Positions 25,581-35,056 are shown, counted from the stretch's first letter. The stretch: 64,000 bases of DNA from JANNSX01 sp046348995 (GCA_046348995.1 JAXMDB010000007.1:186001-250000), one strand, 5' to 3'. Notes: generated from the sequence alone by a model not told the origin. Translations and numbers: made by a program.

Positions 25581-26225
25581 TTACAAGGTCGAGACCTGAT
25601 CGCCAGTCCCAGCATCGGGCGGCCGCACCTCACCACCGGCAATCTGCGTCCAGAGCAGCCGGGCCGTCGCCGGAATGAACTTCAAGTACTCGCGAAACAG
25701 CACGCGCGCCGTCGGCGGATGCCGCCACCAGCGATCCACGTGCAGCTTGTCCGTCACCACGGGATGGGGCACCAGCGCGACGCCCGGCAGCACGCGAGTG
25801 AGCTCGGCGATCGAGCGGGGCATGTGGTAGCCCGACGTGACGATGATGAGCGTCCGGAAGCCGTGCTGCTCCACCCAGGCCTGCGTCTCGGTGGCATTGC
25901 CGATCGTGTCGCGCGCCTCGCGGCCGAGATCGATGCAGCAGTCGTAGAGGTCGGAGGGCGCCGGCGCCTGACTCTGGAGCGCATCCTTCGACGTCTTGGC
26001 ATTGACGCCCGAGATGAGAAGCCGCGTGCCGTGCCCCTCGACGAGCAGACGAACCGCCTCGTCGATCCGGTCCTCGCCGCCGGTCAAGGCGACGATGGCG
26101 TCCGCACGGCCGGGATCACCGCCGGGCTGCCGGGCGATCGCCTCCGCGAACACGGCAAACCCCAGCCCGAACGCCACGATGAGCGCCATCATCAGCCGGG
26201 TCATCCATGTGGCGAGCTGCTTCAT
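25581..26225 (-). CDS. YdcF/DUF218 family membrane-anchored protein
   Basis: A 214-residue protein with one N-terminal membrane helix (about 9-28) and a DUF218 domain. The domain shows A-D-A-I-V-A-L-T-G-G-E-D-R near 42, L-L-I-S-G-V, and T-S-G-Y-H-M-P-R-S near 131. DUF218 proteins such as YdcF, SanA and ElyC are linked to envelope and lipid-carrier metabolism, but their chemistry is unclear. It sits between ftsX and plsC on the same strand, an envelope gene cluster. The downstream plsC start is 4 bp away. Confidence 0.85.
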   Translation of the reverse strand: MKQLATWMTRLMMALIVAFGLGFAVFAEAIARQPGGDPGRADAIVALTGGEDRIDEAVRLLVEGHGTRLLISGVNAKTSKDALQSQAPAPSDLYDCCIDLGREARDTIGNATETQAWVEQHGFRTLIIVTSGYHMPRSIAELTRVLPGVALVPHPVVTDKLHVDRWWRHPPTARVLFREYLKFIPATARLLWTQIAGGEVRPPDAGTGDQVSTL

Positions 26226-26338
26226 CGCGGGCTAGTCTGGCCTCCAGCCGGATCGAACTTTGCGAGCGAGCTTAGCCGATTTGAGCCTCTAAGCGAAACG
26301 GCTGCTTTGCTCGGGCCCCAGATAAGGAAAAAGCCCTA

Positions 26339-27382
26339 TTAATCGCGAACGTTGAGAATTCGATAAACCCCGTAGCGCGAGGTCAGCATGCACAGCGCGG
26401 CCACGACGATGACGACGATGCCGAGCAGGATATACCCCGCCAAGTCGAGCACCCCGCTGCCGACGAGATAGCCCATCTGCGCGTCCGTGACCTGGCCGCC
26501 ACCGAGGAACGGCGTCAGGAACGGCATCAAGAAGAAGAACGCGGCTGCCGCGATCGCACCGAACAGGCCGGCTTTGACGCCCAACGTCAGGAAATGACGC
26601 TCGAACTCGCGGGCGATGAAGCGGTCGGTCGCGCCGACGAAGTGCAACACCTCGACGATCTCGCGGTTGGAGGCCATGGCGCTCCGCGTCGCCGAGACGA
26701 TGAGGAGAACGGTCGCCGCGCCGACGAGAACCAGCACACCCAAGCCGACCAGCGCCAGGAACCGGGTCACGGCACGGATCTGCGACTGCCATTGGCGATG
26801 GTCGTCGAGTTGTACATCGCCCGTTGGATACTGGGATTTCAGCGCCTCGCGGAGGGCATCGATATCGGGCGGCGAGCCCGCATCGATCGCGACGGCGATC
26901 AGGCGAGGAACGGGCAGCGCGCCGATCGCCTCCGACTGGCCGAGCCAGGGCTCGAGCAGCTTGGCCGATTCTTCGGCCGTGACGATGCGGCGGTCGGAGA
27001 TGCCCGGCAACGTGCCCAAATAGAAGGCGACGTCGCTGACGAGCTTGTCGGTCTGCTCGGTGTTGTCCTGCTGGAGAACGGTCACCGTCACCTCGGTGCC
27101 GACGTCGCGCATCCAGGCGGCGGCCGTCTGGTTGACGAGATAGACGACGCCGGCCGTCAGGCAGGCAAAGAAGCACATGATGGCGATGACCAGCATGAGC
27201 GAGTTGCCGGTGACGGAGCCCGCCGGCACGATCGGCGCCGAGGCCGTCGACTTCTGGCCGGACTTCTGACGCGCGGGCACACCTTGCTCGAAGGCATCCT
27301 CGGTGACGGGCCTGACCGCGTCCTCGGGCTCGGGCTCCGGTGCGCGGCTCGCCCCGTAGGGGTTGTCATACGATGCGGACAT
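26339..27382 (-). CDS. ftsX: Cell division ABC-type permease FtsX
   Basis: The 347-residue protein has the FtsX layout. A cytoplasmic N-terminus rich in Pro and Ala (1-58) leads into a membrane helix (about 60-84, L-M-L-V-I-A-I-M-C-F-F-A-C). A periplasmic domain (85-200) and three C-terminal helices follow. With FtsE it forms a complex in the divisome that activates peptidoglycan hydrolases. The gene starts 17 bp inside the 3' end of ftsE, the normal coupled order. The N-terminal extension is longer than in E. coli, as is common in alphaproteobacteria. Confidence 0.94.
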   Translation of the reverse strand: MSASYDNPYGASRAPEPEPEDAVRPVTEDAFEQGVPARQKSGQKSTASAPIVPAGSVTGNSLMLVIAIMCFFACLTAGVVYLVNQTAAAWMRDVGTEVTVTVLQQDNTEQTDKLVSDVAFYLGTLPGISDRRIVTAEESAKLLEPWLGQSEAIGALPVPRLIAVAIDAGSPPDIDALREALKSQYPTGDVQLDDHRQWQSQIRAVTRFLALVGLGVLVLVGAATVLLIVSATRSAMASNREIVEVLHFVGATDRFIAREFERHFLTLGVKAGLFGAIAAAAFFFLMPFLTPFLGGGQVTDAQMGYLVGSGVLDLAGYILLGIVVIVVAALCMLTSRYGVYRILNVRD

Positions 27383-28022
27383 GACCGTCGTGGAGCTCCA
27401 GGCGTGGGGTCTTGAACTGCTTCATCAGCTGGTAGTCGTGGGTCGCGATGACGACGGAGGTGCCGAGCCGGTTGAGCTCGACGAACAGGCGCAACAGCCG
27501 CCGCGCCATCTGCGGGTCGACGTTTCCGGTCGGCTCGTCAGCGAGCAGCAGCTCGGGTTTGCCGATGACAGCGCGGGCGATGGCCGCGCGCTGCTTCTCG
27601 CCGCCCGACAAAATCGAGGGATAGGCATACATCCGGTCGCCGAGGCCGACCCACTGCAAGAGGTCGGTCACGTCCTCACGATAGTCGGTCAGGCGCTTGC
27701 CGACGACGCGCAGCGGCAACGCCACGTTCTCCCATGTCGTCAAATGATCGAGCAGGCGGAAGTCCTGGAAGACGATGCCGATTCGGCGCCTGAGCTGCGC
27801 GCGCTTGGCCGGGTCGACGTGCGAGACGTCGTTCTCGAAGAGATGGACCTGACCGCTGGATGGTGCCTGCGACATGAAAAGCATGCGTAAGAGCGAGGTT
27901 TTTCCCGCCCCCGACGGTCCGGTCAGGAAGTGGAACGAGCCCGGACGCAGATGGAACGACACGCTCTTGAGGATCTGCGGTCCCCGCCCGTATCTGAGCC
28001 CGACATTCTCCAGCCGGATCAT
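27366..28022 (-). CDS. ftsE: Cell division ATP-binding protein FtsE
   Basis: A 218-residue ABC ATPase with Walker A G-P-S-G-A-G-K-T-S (35-43), signature L-S-G-G-E-K-Q-R, Walker B L-L-L-A-D-E-P and the H-loop A-T-H-D-Y. The first residues M-I-R-L-E-N-V-G-L-R-Y are typical of FtsE. It powers FtsX in regulating cell-wall hydrolysis during division. The gene overlaps ftsX and faces away from the zinc-ribbon gene across a 297-bp gap that should carry promoters for both. Confidence 0.95.
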   Translation of the reverse strand: MIRLENVGLRYGRGPQILKSVSFHLRPGSFHFLTGPSGAGKTSLLRMLFMSQAPSSGQVHLFENDVSHVDPAKRAQLRRRIGIVFQDFRLLDHLTTWENVALPLRVVGKRLTDYREDVTDLLQWVGLGDRMYAYPSILSGGEKQRAAIARAVIGKPELLLADEPTGNVDPQMARRLLRLFVELNRLGTSVVIATHDYQLMKQFKTPRLELHDGHVRIV

Positions 28023-28319
28023 TACCTTCCGCTCTCCCGTCCGGCCCTCGAGCGGACCTTGCCATCAATCGACGCAGAAGAGAGAAGCACCTCCCTTTCG
28101 GCGCGCCCATCCTCTAGCATCCCGAATCGGGCTAGGGCGTGTCCCGATCGCAAAGTTCGTCAGCGCTCGCAACACTCCCAGCGAGCTTCGCAATCGGCAG
28201 GCCTGCGTCTGCCGAGCGGCGAAGGCGACATTCGAACCGCCATACTAGCGTTTTGAGCCTTACTCGCTCCACTTTTTGCTCTACTATTCGGGCGAGACTT
28301 TGAGGAACCGGGCCGGGAC

Positions 28320-29447
28320 ATGATCATTCGGTGCCCCAATTGCGGGTCGACCTACGATATATCGAAGCAGCCGCAAGCCGCGGGCCGCAAGGTCAAGTGC
28401 ATGCGGTGCTCGCATGTCTGGAAGGCGGAGGCGATCGATCCGGCTGCCGCAGCGCCGCCTGCCCCTGCGAAATCGCCCGAGCCGGTTTCGGCGCCGCCTG
28501 CGCCCGTCGCCGCATCGGAAATTTCCGTGCCGCGGCCCGTCGCTCCGACGCTTCGCGTGCCGGCCCCGCCGGTGCCCGAGCCGAGGGTCGCCCAAAGCTC
28601 GCTGTTCGGCCCCGAGCCCACGGCGCACGCCGCCAACGGGTTCAACGGCACCGCTGAGACCGAGACCAACGGCTACCACGCCGAGAGCTTTGCCGCACCG
28701 CAACCCGCGCCATTGCAACCGCCGCCGATGCCGCGCCGGAACGATTTCGAGGCCGACGAGGCGCCGCCACCCCGTCGCCCGGCCCCTCCGAAGGGGCCCG
28801 ATGCGGGCTATTTCGACGACGAGCCGGTCGCGGCCGCTCCACGCGCCCCGCGGCAACCGCCTCGCCAGCAGTACCGCGAGCCGCCGCAGGAGACGTATCG
28901 CGACGATGCCTACGGCGACTACGACCGCGATCAGTTCGGTCAGGACGACTTCAGCCCACGCCGTGATGCGCGCCTCGACCGGGAGCCGCGGGGCTCGTCG
29001 CGCGGCCGCCGCGCGGCGACGATCGTCGGCTGGGTCGCCTATCTCGCCGCCATGGGAGCGATCGCGGCCTATGCCTATGCCGGTCGCGACCAGGTCGTCG
29101 CCTGGCTGCCTGGGGCTGCCCCCTACTATGCAAGCTTCGGCATGCCGGTGAACCGCTACGGCCTCGAGTTCCGCGACGTGACAGCGGCCTGGAGCACGAC
29201 CCCGTCCGGCCGGCGGGCGCTGGCGATCTCGGTCGGCGTCGAGAACGTGACCAAGGATGCGGTGAAAGTGCCCTCCGTTGTCATCGCCTTCAAGGATGCG
29301 AACGGCGACGAGCTCTTCTATCATGCCGAGGCCGATGCCCTGCCGAAGACGCTTCAGGCCGGCAAGACGGCGAAATTCGCGGCGACGGTGCCCGTTCCAG
29401 CGGACGCTACGCGGGCCGTTCAGGTCCGCTTCGCCACCGGTCTCTGA
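28320..29447 (+). CDS. Zinc-ribbon (MJ0042-type) and DUF3426-like membrane protein
   Basis: This 375-residue protein begins with a zinc ribbon: C-P-N-C at 5-8 and C-M-R-C at 27-30, then V-W. A long Pro/Ala/Arg-rich low-complexity segment (about 40-235) follows, then one membrane helix (I-V-G-W-V-A-Y-L-A-A-M-G-A-I-A-A-Y, about 236-255) and a C-terminal beta domain of the DUF3426 kind (about 275-375). Proteins of this kind occur beside ftsEX in many Hyphomicrobiales. The function is unknown; the topology suggests a cytoplasmic metal or nucleic-acid sensor linked to an outer domain. The hpt gene follows 36 bp later. Confidence 0.85.
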   Translation: MIIRCPNCGSTYDISKQPQAAGRKVKCMRCSHVWKAEAIDPAAAAPPAPAKSPEPVSAPPAPVAASEISVPRPVAPTLRVPAPPVPEPRVAQSSLFGPEPTAHAANGFNGTAETETNGYHAESFAAPQPAPLQPPPMPRRNDFEADEAPPPRRPAPPKGPDAGYFDDEPVAAAPRAPRQPPRQQYREPPQETYRDDAYGDYDRDQFGQDDFSPRRDARLDREPRGSSRGRRAATIVGWVAYLAAMGAIAAYAYAGRDQVVAWLPGAAPYYASFGMPVNRYGLEFRDVTAAWSTTPSGRRALAISVGVENVTKDAVKVPSVVIAFKDANGDELFYHAEADALPKTLQAGKTAKFAATVPVPADATRAVQVRFATGL

Positions 29448-29483
29448 GGACCGGCCCCAGAGTTAAGTCACCTCAAGGCGCCG

Positions 29484-30032
29484 ATGATGGCCAATCCGTC
29501 CGACTCTCCCAAGATCGAAACGATTTTCAGTGGCGCCGAGATCGCCCAGCGCATCGAGGTGCTGGCGGGTGAGATCGCGGCCCGCAAGCTCGATCGCCTG
29601 CTGGTCGTCGCCATTCTGAAGGGCAGCTTCGTCTTCGCCGCCGATCTCATCCGCGGTCTGCACAAGGCCGGGCTTTCGCCCGAGGTCGATTTCATCTCGC
29701 TGTCGAGCTATCGCGACGCCATGCGCTCCTCGGGTCAGGTGAAGATCCTGCGCGACCTCGAGACCGACGTGCGCGACCGCAACGTGCTGCTGATCGACGA
29801 TATTCTCGAGTCCGGCCGCACGCTCGCCTTCGCCAAGGATCTGATGGCGGCCCGCGGCGCGCGCGAGATCGTGACTTGCGTGCTGCTCGACAAACCCGTC
29901 GAGCGCGGCGTCAGCATCAAGGCCGACCACAAGGCCTTCGATTGCCCGAACGTGTTCGTCGTCGGCTACGGCATGGATTTGGCCCACCGCTTCCGCGAGC
30001 TGCCCTTCGTCGGCAACCTCATCCAGCCTTGA
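29484..30032 (+). CDS. hpt: Hypoxanthine phosphoribosyltransferase
   Basis: A 182-residue purine salvage enzyme. The PRPP-binding loop reads V-L-L-I-D-D-I-L-E-S-G-R-T-L, and K-G-S-F-V-F-A-A-D-L-I-R provides the upstream pyrophosphate loop. The C-terminal F-V-V-G-Y-G-M-D-L-A-H-R-F-R-E-L-P is characteristic of bacterial Hpt. It converts hypoxanthine (and guanine) to the nucleotide. Its TGA is followed at once by the stop codon of the convergent CorC gene, with no spacer. Confidence 0.95.
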   Translation: MMANPSDSPKIETIFSGAEIAQRIEVLAGEIAARKLDRLLVVAILKGSFVFAADLIRGLHKAGLSPEVDFISLSSYRDAMRSSGQVKILRDLETDVRDRNVLLIDDILESGRTLAFAKDLMAARGAREIVTCVLLDKPVERGVSIKADHKAFDCPNVFVVGYGMDLAHRFRELPFVGNLIQP

Positions 30033-31328
30033 TCACGCGCCGCTGTCCGCATCGGCCGGCCGGTCGAGCTTGGCGATCCTGAGCGCCGTGATGCGATTGC
30101 GGCTCTTGCGCAGGACCTCGAAGCGATAGCCGTGGAACGTGAAAGCGCGGCCCGACTCGGGGATCATCTGCGCCTCGTGGATGACGAGACCGGCAATCGT
30201 CGTCGCTTCTTCGTCCGGCAGATTCCAATCCATGTGGCGGTTCAGGTCGCGGATCGGTAGCGAGCCGTCGACGATGACGCGACCGTCCGATTGTGGCCGG
30301 ATCAGCGCCTCCGAGCGATCGAACTCGTCCGAGATCTGGCCGACGATCTCTTCCAGGATGTCCTCGAGGGTCACCAACCCCTGCACCTCGCCATACTCGT
30401 CGACGACGAGCCCCAAGTGACTGTTGCGCTTCTGGAATTGGCTGAGCTGGCTCTTGAGCGTCGTGGTGTCGGGGACGAACCAGGTCTCGCTCGCGATGGC
30501 GGCGATGTCGACGCTCGCGGCGTCCCAATTGCGTTTGCCGAGCTCGCGCAACAGGTCCTTGACGTGCAGCACGCCGATGATGTTGTCGGGATCCCCCTTC
30601 CACACCGGCAGTCGCGTATGCGCGCTCGCCAGCGCCGCCTCGACGACCTTCTCGGGCGGATCGTCGGCCGAAAGCGTCTCCATCTTGAGGCGATGCACCA
30701 TGACGTCCGCGACCTCGAGATCGGTGAGGTCGAGGATGCCGCCGAGCATGTCGCGCTCGCCTTTGACGACGGTCCCTTCCTTGTGATGGAGATCGATGGC
30801 GCCGCGAATTTCCTCGTGCGCCGCCAGGATGTTGGCCTCGTCGTCCTTGGTCGACGGCGTCAGGCGGAGCAGTGCGGCGACGATCACCTCGACGGTCGCG
30901 GCCACCGGGCGGAATGCCGTGATCGTCCAGCGCATCGGCGTCGCGACGAGCAGCGCCACGCGATCGGGGTCCGAGATCGCGATCGTCTTGGGCAGCACGG
31001 CCGCGAAGATGACGACGAGCAAGGTCATGGCGCCGGTCGCGATCAAGACGCCGGCATCTCCGAACAGCGCCACCGCGAGACTCGTGGCGAGTGCCGCCGC
31101 CAGCATGTCCACCAGCGTATTGCCGATGAGCACGGTGCCGATCATCTTCTCGGGCATGTTGAGAATTCTGTTGACCCGCGTTGCCCGGCGATTGCCCTCC
31201 TGCTCGAGCGCGTGCATGCGCGCCCGCGACGCGCCGGTCAGGCTGGTCTCGGCGATGTTGAAATAGGCCGAGAGCAGGATCAGCATCACGATGACGCCGC
31301 CGTTCAGCCAGATGACGAGCGTGTCCAT
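30033..31328 (-). CDS. CNNM/CorC-HlyC family transporter-like protein
   Basis: The 431-residue protein has an N-terminal DUF21/CNNM membrane domain (about 1-190, three to four helices, starting with A-Y-F-N-I-A-E-T-S-L-T-G). A CBS-domain pair (about 205-325) and a C-terminal CorC_HlyC domain (about 345-425) follow. The family takes part in divalent cation (Mg, Co) transport or resistance in the inner membrane. Nothing in the sequence points to haemolysin activity. It is followed upstream by aroKB (gap 9 bp), so the two may share a transcript. Confidence 0.92.
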   Translation of the reverse strand: MDTLVIWLNGGVIVMLILLSAYFNIAETSLTGASRARMHALEQEGNRRATRVNRILNMPEKMIGTVLIGNTLVDMLAAALATSLAVALFGDAGVLIATGAMTLLVVIFAAVLPKTIAISDPDRVALLVATPMRWTITAFRPVAATVEVIVAALLRLTPSTKDDEANILAAHEEIRGAIDLHHKEGTVVKGERDMLGGILDLTDLEVADVMVHRLKMETLSADDPPEKVVEAALASAHTRLPVWKGDPDNIIGVLHVKDLLRELGKRNWDAASVDIAAIASETWFVPDTTTLKSQLSQFQKRNSHLGLVVDEYGEVQGLVTLEDILEEIVGQISDEFDRSEALIRPQSDGRVIVDGSLPIRDLNRHMDWNLPDEEATTIAGLVIHEAQMIPESGRAFTFHGYRFEVLRKSRNRITALRIAKLDRPADADSGA

Positions 31329-31337
31329 GGAGTTAGC

Positions 31338-33110
31338 TCAACCGCAATGGTCGTTGAGGAAATCGCCGATCTCGGCCCAGCTCTGGTCGCGGCTGATGAA
31401 GGCCTCGCCGATACCACGGACCAGGATGAGAGTCGGATGGCCGCGCTGGACCTTCTTGTCCTGGCCCATCAGCTCGATGAGCTGCGGCACCGTCGGCCGA
31501 GGTGCACCCGGCGCATCGGCGATGCGTGTGGGTAGCCCGGCGCGGGCCAAGTGCGACGCCACGCGCTCGGCCGTTCCCGCCTTGCACAGCCCCCGCCGCT
31601 CGGAGAATTGAAACGCTAGCACCATGCCGATCGCGATCGCTTCCCCGTGCAGCAGGCGATCGCTGTAGCCGGCCCAGGCTTCGAGCGCATGGCCGAACGT
31701 GTGTCCGAGATTGAGGAGAGCGCGATCGCCCGTCTCGGTTTCGTCGCGCGCAACGATGGCGGCCTTCGCCCGGCAGCTCACCTCGATGGCATGGCGGAGC
31801 GCGGCATCCTCGAGGCCGAGCACGGCGTCTTGCGACTGCTCGAGCCACTCGAAGAAGGCGAGGTCGCCGAGAAGACCGTACTTCGCGACCTCCGCATAGC
31901 CCGCGGCGAGCTGGCGTTTCGGCAAGGTCCGCAGCGCGTCCGTATCGGCGGCGACCAGCACCGGCTGATGAAAGGCGCCGATGAGGTTCTTGCCGTACTT
32001 CGAGTTGATACCGGTCTTGCCGCCGACGGAGGAATCGACCTGCGCCAACAGCGTCGTCGGCACTTGGACAAAGCGGACGCCACGCCTCAAGACAGCGGAC
32101 ACGAAACCCGTGAGATCGCCGACCACGCCGCCGCCCAACGCGATGACGAGGTCGTTGCGTTCGACGCCCATGCCGAGCAGATCGTCGGCGACGCGCGCCA
32201 GCTCGCCCGCGTTCTTGGATGCTTCGCCAGCGCCGACCGTGCTGACGCCCAGGCATTGGACACCGCCAAGGCCTGCCTTAAGAGCTTCGAGGTGAATCCC
32301 CCCGACGGTGGTGTCCGTCACGATCGCGACGCGCGTATTGGGAAAGCGATCTGTTATCACGTTTCCGAGCCCGCCGATCAGCCCACGGCCGATGAGGATA
32401 TCGTAGCTGCGCCCGGCCAGCGCCACGGCAACCACGGCCGATTGCGACACCGCCATACGAACCCTCATTCTCTGTCGTCCGAGCGACCGGCCGAGCACCT
32501 CGTCCAGGCCGAAGACGATCTCGTCGAGGATCACCTCGTGCGGGACGTCCCGGCTCTCGATGGTCAAGTCCGCGACAGCGTAGACGGGATAGCGCTCGTC
32601 GATCAGCCGCTTGAGCACCCCTTCGGGATCCTCGGTCTTCAAGAGCGGCCGGTTGGACCGCCGCTTCACGCGCTCCATGAGCACCGGCAGCGAGGCCTTG
32701 AGCCAGATGGCGACGCCACGCTCGGCGATGAGCTCGCGCGTCGCCTCGTTCATGAAGGCGCCACCGCCGGTCGCGAGCACCTTGCCGCCCGTCTCGAGCA
32801 GGCGGCCGATGACGCGGCGCTCGCCGTCGCGGAAATAGGCCTCGCCGTGCTCGGCGAAAATCTCGGAGATGGTTTTGCCGGCCGCCTCCTCGATCGCCGT
32901 ATCGGCATCGGCGAACGGCAGGCCCAGCCGATCCGCGAGTCGCCGGCCGATCGAGGACTTGCCCGCGCCCATCATGCCGACGAGAACGATCGCCCGCTCG
33001 CCGAGCCGGCCGCGAATCGTCTCCGCAAGCTCAGCGGGGTCGGGCTTCTGATTTGGTCTTGCGGCGGGGGGCATGGCCTCTTGGTAGCCGGACGGCGCGG
33101 ATGGGTCCAT
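31338..33110 (-). CDS. aroKB: Bifunctional shikimate kinase / 3-dehydroquinate synthase fusion (AroK-AroB)
   Basis: One uninterrupted 590-codon frame holds both enzymes. Residues about 38-205 are a shikimate kinase (P-loop G-M-M-G-A-G-K-S-S at 45-53, D-A-D near 68-70, T-G-G-G-A-F near 114-119). Residues about 222-590 are a 3-dehydroquinate synthase with G-G-G-V-V-G-D and the metal site G-H-T-F-G-H-A-L-E and L-L-H-G-E-A-I-A-I-G. Both act in the shikimate pathway. In most alphaproteobacteria these are two overlapping genes. An internal ATG at codon 219 is preceded by AGGG at a suitable distance, so a separate AroB could also be made. The N-terminal start (33110 or 33074) is not decided. Confidence 0.93.
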   Translation of the reverse strand: MDPSAPSGYQEAMPPAARPNQKPDPAELAETIRGRLGERAIVLVGMMGAGKSSIGRRLADRLGLPFADADTAIEEAAGKTISEIFAEHGEAYFRDGERRVIGRLLETGGKVLATGGGAFMNEATRELIAERGVAIWLKASLPVLMERVKRRSNRPLLKTEDPEGVLKRLIDERYPVYAVADLTIESRDVPHEVILDEIVFGLDEVLGRSLGRQRMRVRMAVSQSAVVAVALAGRSYDILIGRGLIGGLGNVITDRFPNTRVAIVTDTTVGGIHLEALKAGLGGVQCLGVSTVGAGEASKNAGELARVADDLLGMGVERNDLVIALGGGVVGDLTGFVSAVLRRGVRFVQVPTTLLAQVDSSVGGKTGINSKYGKNLIGAFHQPVLVAADTDALRTLPKRQLAAGYAEVAKYGLLGDLAFFEWLEQSQDAVLGLEDAALRHAIEVSCRAKAAIVARDETETGDRALLNLGHTFGHALEAWAGYSDRLLHGEAIAIGMVLAFQFSERRGLCKAGTAERVASHLARAGLPTRIADAPGAPRPTVPQLIELMGQDKKVQRGHPTLILVRGIGEAFISRDQSWAEIGDFLNDHCG

Positions 33111-33248
33111 CCCGCGTCTGTTTCACATTCGCGAGTTGCTGACAACCAAGTCAGGCCTCAGGCTTGCCCGGATTCCCCGGCAAGGTTACAGCGTTGAGTC
33201 ACAATAGAGCCAAAATGCCGCTCAAGGTACCGCCACGAGAGCCATTGC

Positions 33249-33395
33249 ATGCCCAGTCTCTTTCGATTTCTGGCGGTGTTGGGTGTGGTCGTCGGCGTGC
33301 TCTATGCGGGGCTGTATGCGGCTGCGGTGTTCTTCGAGCCTGAGACGCGGGAAATCAGCAAGCCCGTTTATGGCGTCAAGATCAGGACGCCTTAG
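33249..33395 (+). CDS. Small membrane protein of unknown function (48 aa)
   Basis: The product has 48 residues. A hydrophobic segment (F-L-A-V-L-G-V-V-V-G-V-L-Y-A-G-L-Y-A-A-A-V-F-F, split here by position about 7-29) is followed by E-P-E-T-R-E-I-S-K-P-V-Y-G-V-K. The tail after the helix (F-E-P-E-x-R-E) is a pattern I know from small conserved proteins beside aroKB and xerD in Hyphomicrobiales. Its last 26 bases overlap the start of the next gene in another frame, suggesting coupled translation. Function unknown. Confidence 0.7.
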   Translation: MPSLFRFLAVLGVVVGVLYAGLYAAAVFFEPETREISKPVYGVKIRTP

Positions 33396-35055
33396 CCGCA
33401 TTGTCCTCGCGCTCGCGGTTCTCTCGACGCCCCTTCCTGCGATAGCCGGCAGCATCGAAAGCAGCGACCTGCCTCCGATCGAAGGCGATCAGGGCGACGT
33501 TGCACCATCACCTGACAGCACGCCCTCCTCGCCGGCACAGTCCGCAACCGCCGGTCCAGCGGAGTGGCTTGGCCTGCCGTTGACCGAGATCGAGCACCTG
33601 TCCAAGGAGGCGAGCCATCCACTCGGCTCGCCGATGCTCGCCTCCCTCTGGCATCAGCTGTTGAAGGGCGGACCGGTCGGCCAACCGGATGCGCTCGCCT
33701 ATCGGGCACGGGAGCTGCTCGATGGCGGCTGGTCGAAGGATGCGGCGGCGCTGCTCGCCAAAGCTCCGCAAGGCGATCTGAAACTTTCGCTTCTCCTCGC
33801 CCGCGCCGCGCTCGCCGACGGCGATGGCACCAGCGCCTGCCCGATCCTGAAGTCCGTCGCCGCCGCCGAGGCGATCAAGCTCGATCAGCCCTACCGGACC
33901 GACTTCGTCTCGACAGCTGCCTTCTGCGCCGCCGCCACCCGCGACGAGACGCAGACCGCACTCGCGGCCGACGTCATGCGCGAGAGCGGGCTCGACCGGC
34001 CGATCACCCTTGCCGTTCTCGATGGGCTCGGCTCGGGGAGCGCGCCCGAGTTGGGTGATGCTCGTGTGCATGATCTGGCGGAGGCGCGTCTGCTGGGGCT
34101 GATGCGTCCCATCCGGATGCAGGACTTGAGCGAGAAGCCTTCGCCTGCCCTGATCTCGCTTATTGCCGAGAGCCCAGGGGATGATGCGCTCTCGCGCGCC
34201 GAGGCAACCGAGCAGACGGTGCTCGCGCACCTCGCGCCGGCCTCCGTGCTTTCGGAGGCGTACACGGCGATCGAGATCGCGCCGGACGTTCGGCAGAACC
34301 CGCTCGCCCAGGATGCCGAAGGCACTTTGAAGCGCGCCATCCTCTACCAGGCCGCCACGAAAGAGTCGGCCATGCTGCGGAAGTCCCGCTACATCCGCGC
34401 CCTGCTCGACGAGACGACGCGCGAGGGCTTCGGCTATCCCGCCGCCGCCCTGCTCGCCGATGCCGTGGTCGCCCTTCCCCAAGTCGGCGAGATCGGCTGG
34501 TTCGGCGAGACGGCCGTCGAGGTCTTGGTGGCGGCCGGCCGGCGGGCGGAAGCCGCCGCTTGGATCACGCGCGACGCCGAGCTCGACACGAGCGGCAATC
34601 GCACCGGCCTCGGCCACTGGCTGGTGCTCGCCGATATGGGAAGCGGCGCCCGCGAGGGCCGCGGTGAGGCCATGTCCGAGCTCGAGCGCGCCGCCAAGGC
34701 CGGTCTGTTCACACCGGACGTTCTCCAGCGCACGGTGACCGTGCTCGACGCACTGGAATACAACGTGCCCATCCCGGTCTGGGAGATGGCGGGCAGCGGC
34801 ACGCAGGCCAACGACGGCGACCTGCCCGAGACCGGGCTCCTCTCCAAGCTGCAGGCCGCCGTGCAGGCAGGCAACCGGCCGCAGACGGTTCTGCTCTCCG
34901 TGCTTGCGCTCGCAAAGGGCGGACCGTCGGGGGCGCATCAGCTCGTCGTCGGCGACGTCATCCGGGCGTTGCGCAAGGTCGGCATGGAGCGGGAGGCACG
35001 AACGCTCGCCTTCGAGGCGCTCTATCCGCTCTGGCCACGCCGGGCAGGCGGCTGA
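33370..35055 (+). CDS. Exported alpha-helical protein of unknown function
   Basis: The 561-residue product starts with a signal peptide (S-R-I-V-L-A-L-A-V-L-S-T-P-L-P-A-I-A, cleavage likely after residue 26). A mainly helical protein follows, with repeating Ala/Leu-rich helices that resemble tetratricopeptide-like or SEL1-like solenoids but lack a clear repeat consensus. The start at 33370 is chosen for the signal peptide and because it overlaps the small gene before it. It ends one base before xerD starts. A periplasmic role is inferred; nothing indicates the function. Confidence 0.72.
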   Translation: MASRSGRLSRIVLALAVLSTPLPAIAGSIESSDLPPIEGDQGDVAPSPDSTPSSPAQSATAGPAEWLGLPLTEIEHLSKEASHPLGSPMLASLWHQLLKGGPVGQPDALAYRARELLDGGWSKDAAALLAKAPQGDLKLSLLLARAALADGDGTSACPILKSVAAAEAIKLDQPYRTDFVSTAAFCAAATRDETQTALAADVMRESGLDRPITLAVLDGLGSGSAPELGDARVHDLAEARLLGLMRPIRMQDLSEKPSPALISLIAESPGDDALSRAEATEQTVLAHLAPASVLSEAYTAIEIAPDVRQNPLAQDAEGTLKRAILYQAATKESAMLRKSRYIRALLDETTREGFGYPAAALLADAVVALPQVGEIGWFGETAVEVLVAAGRRAEAAAWITRDAELDTSGNRTGLGHWLVLADMGSGAREGRGEAMSELERAAKAGLFTPDVLQRTVTVLDALEYNVPIPVWEMAGSGTQANDGDLPETGLLSKLQAAVQAGNRPQTVLLSVLALAKGGPSGAHQLVVGDVIRALRKVGMEREARTLAFEALYPLWPRRAGG

Positions 35056-35056
35056 G

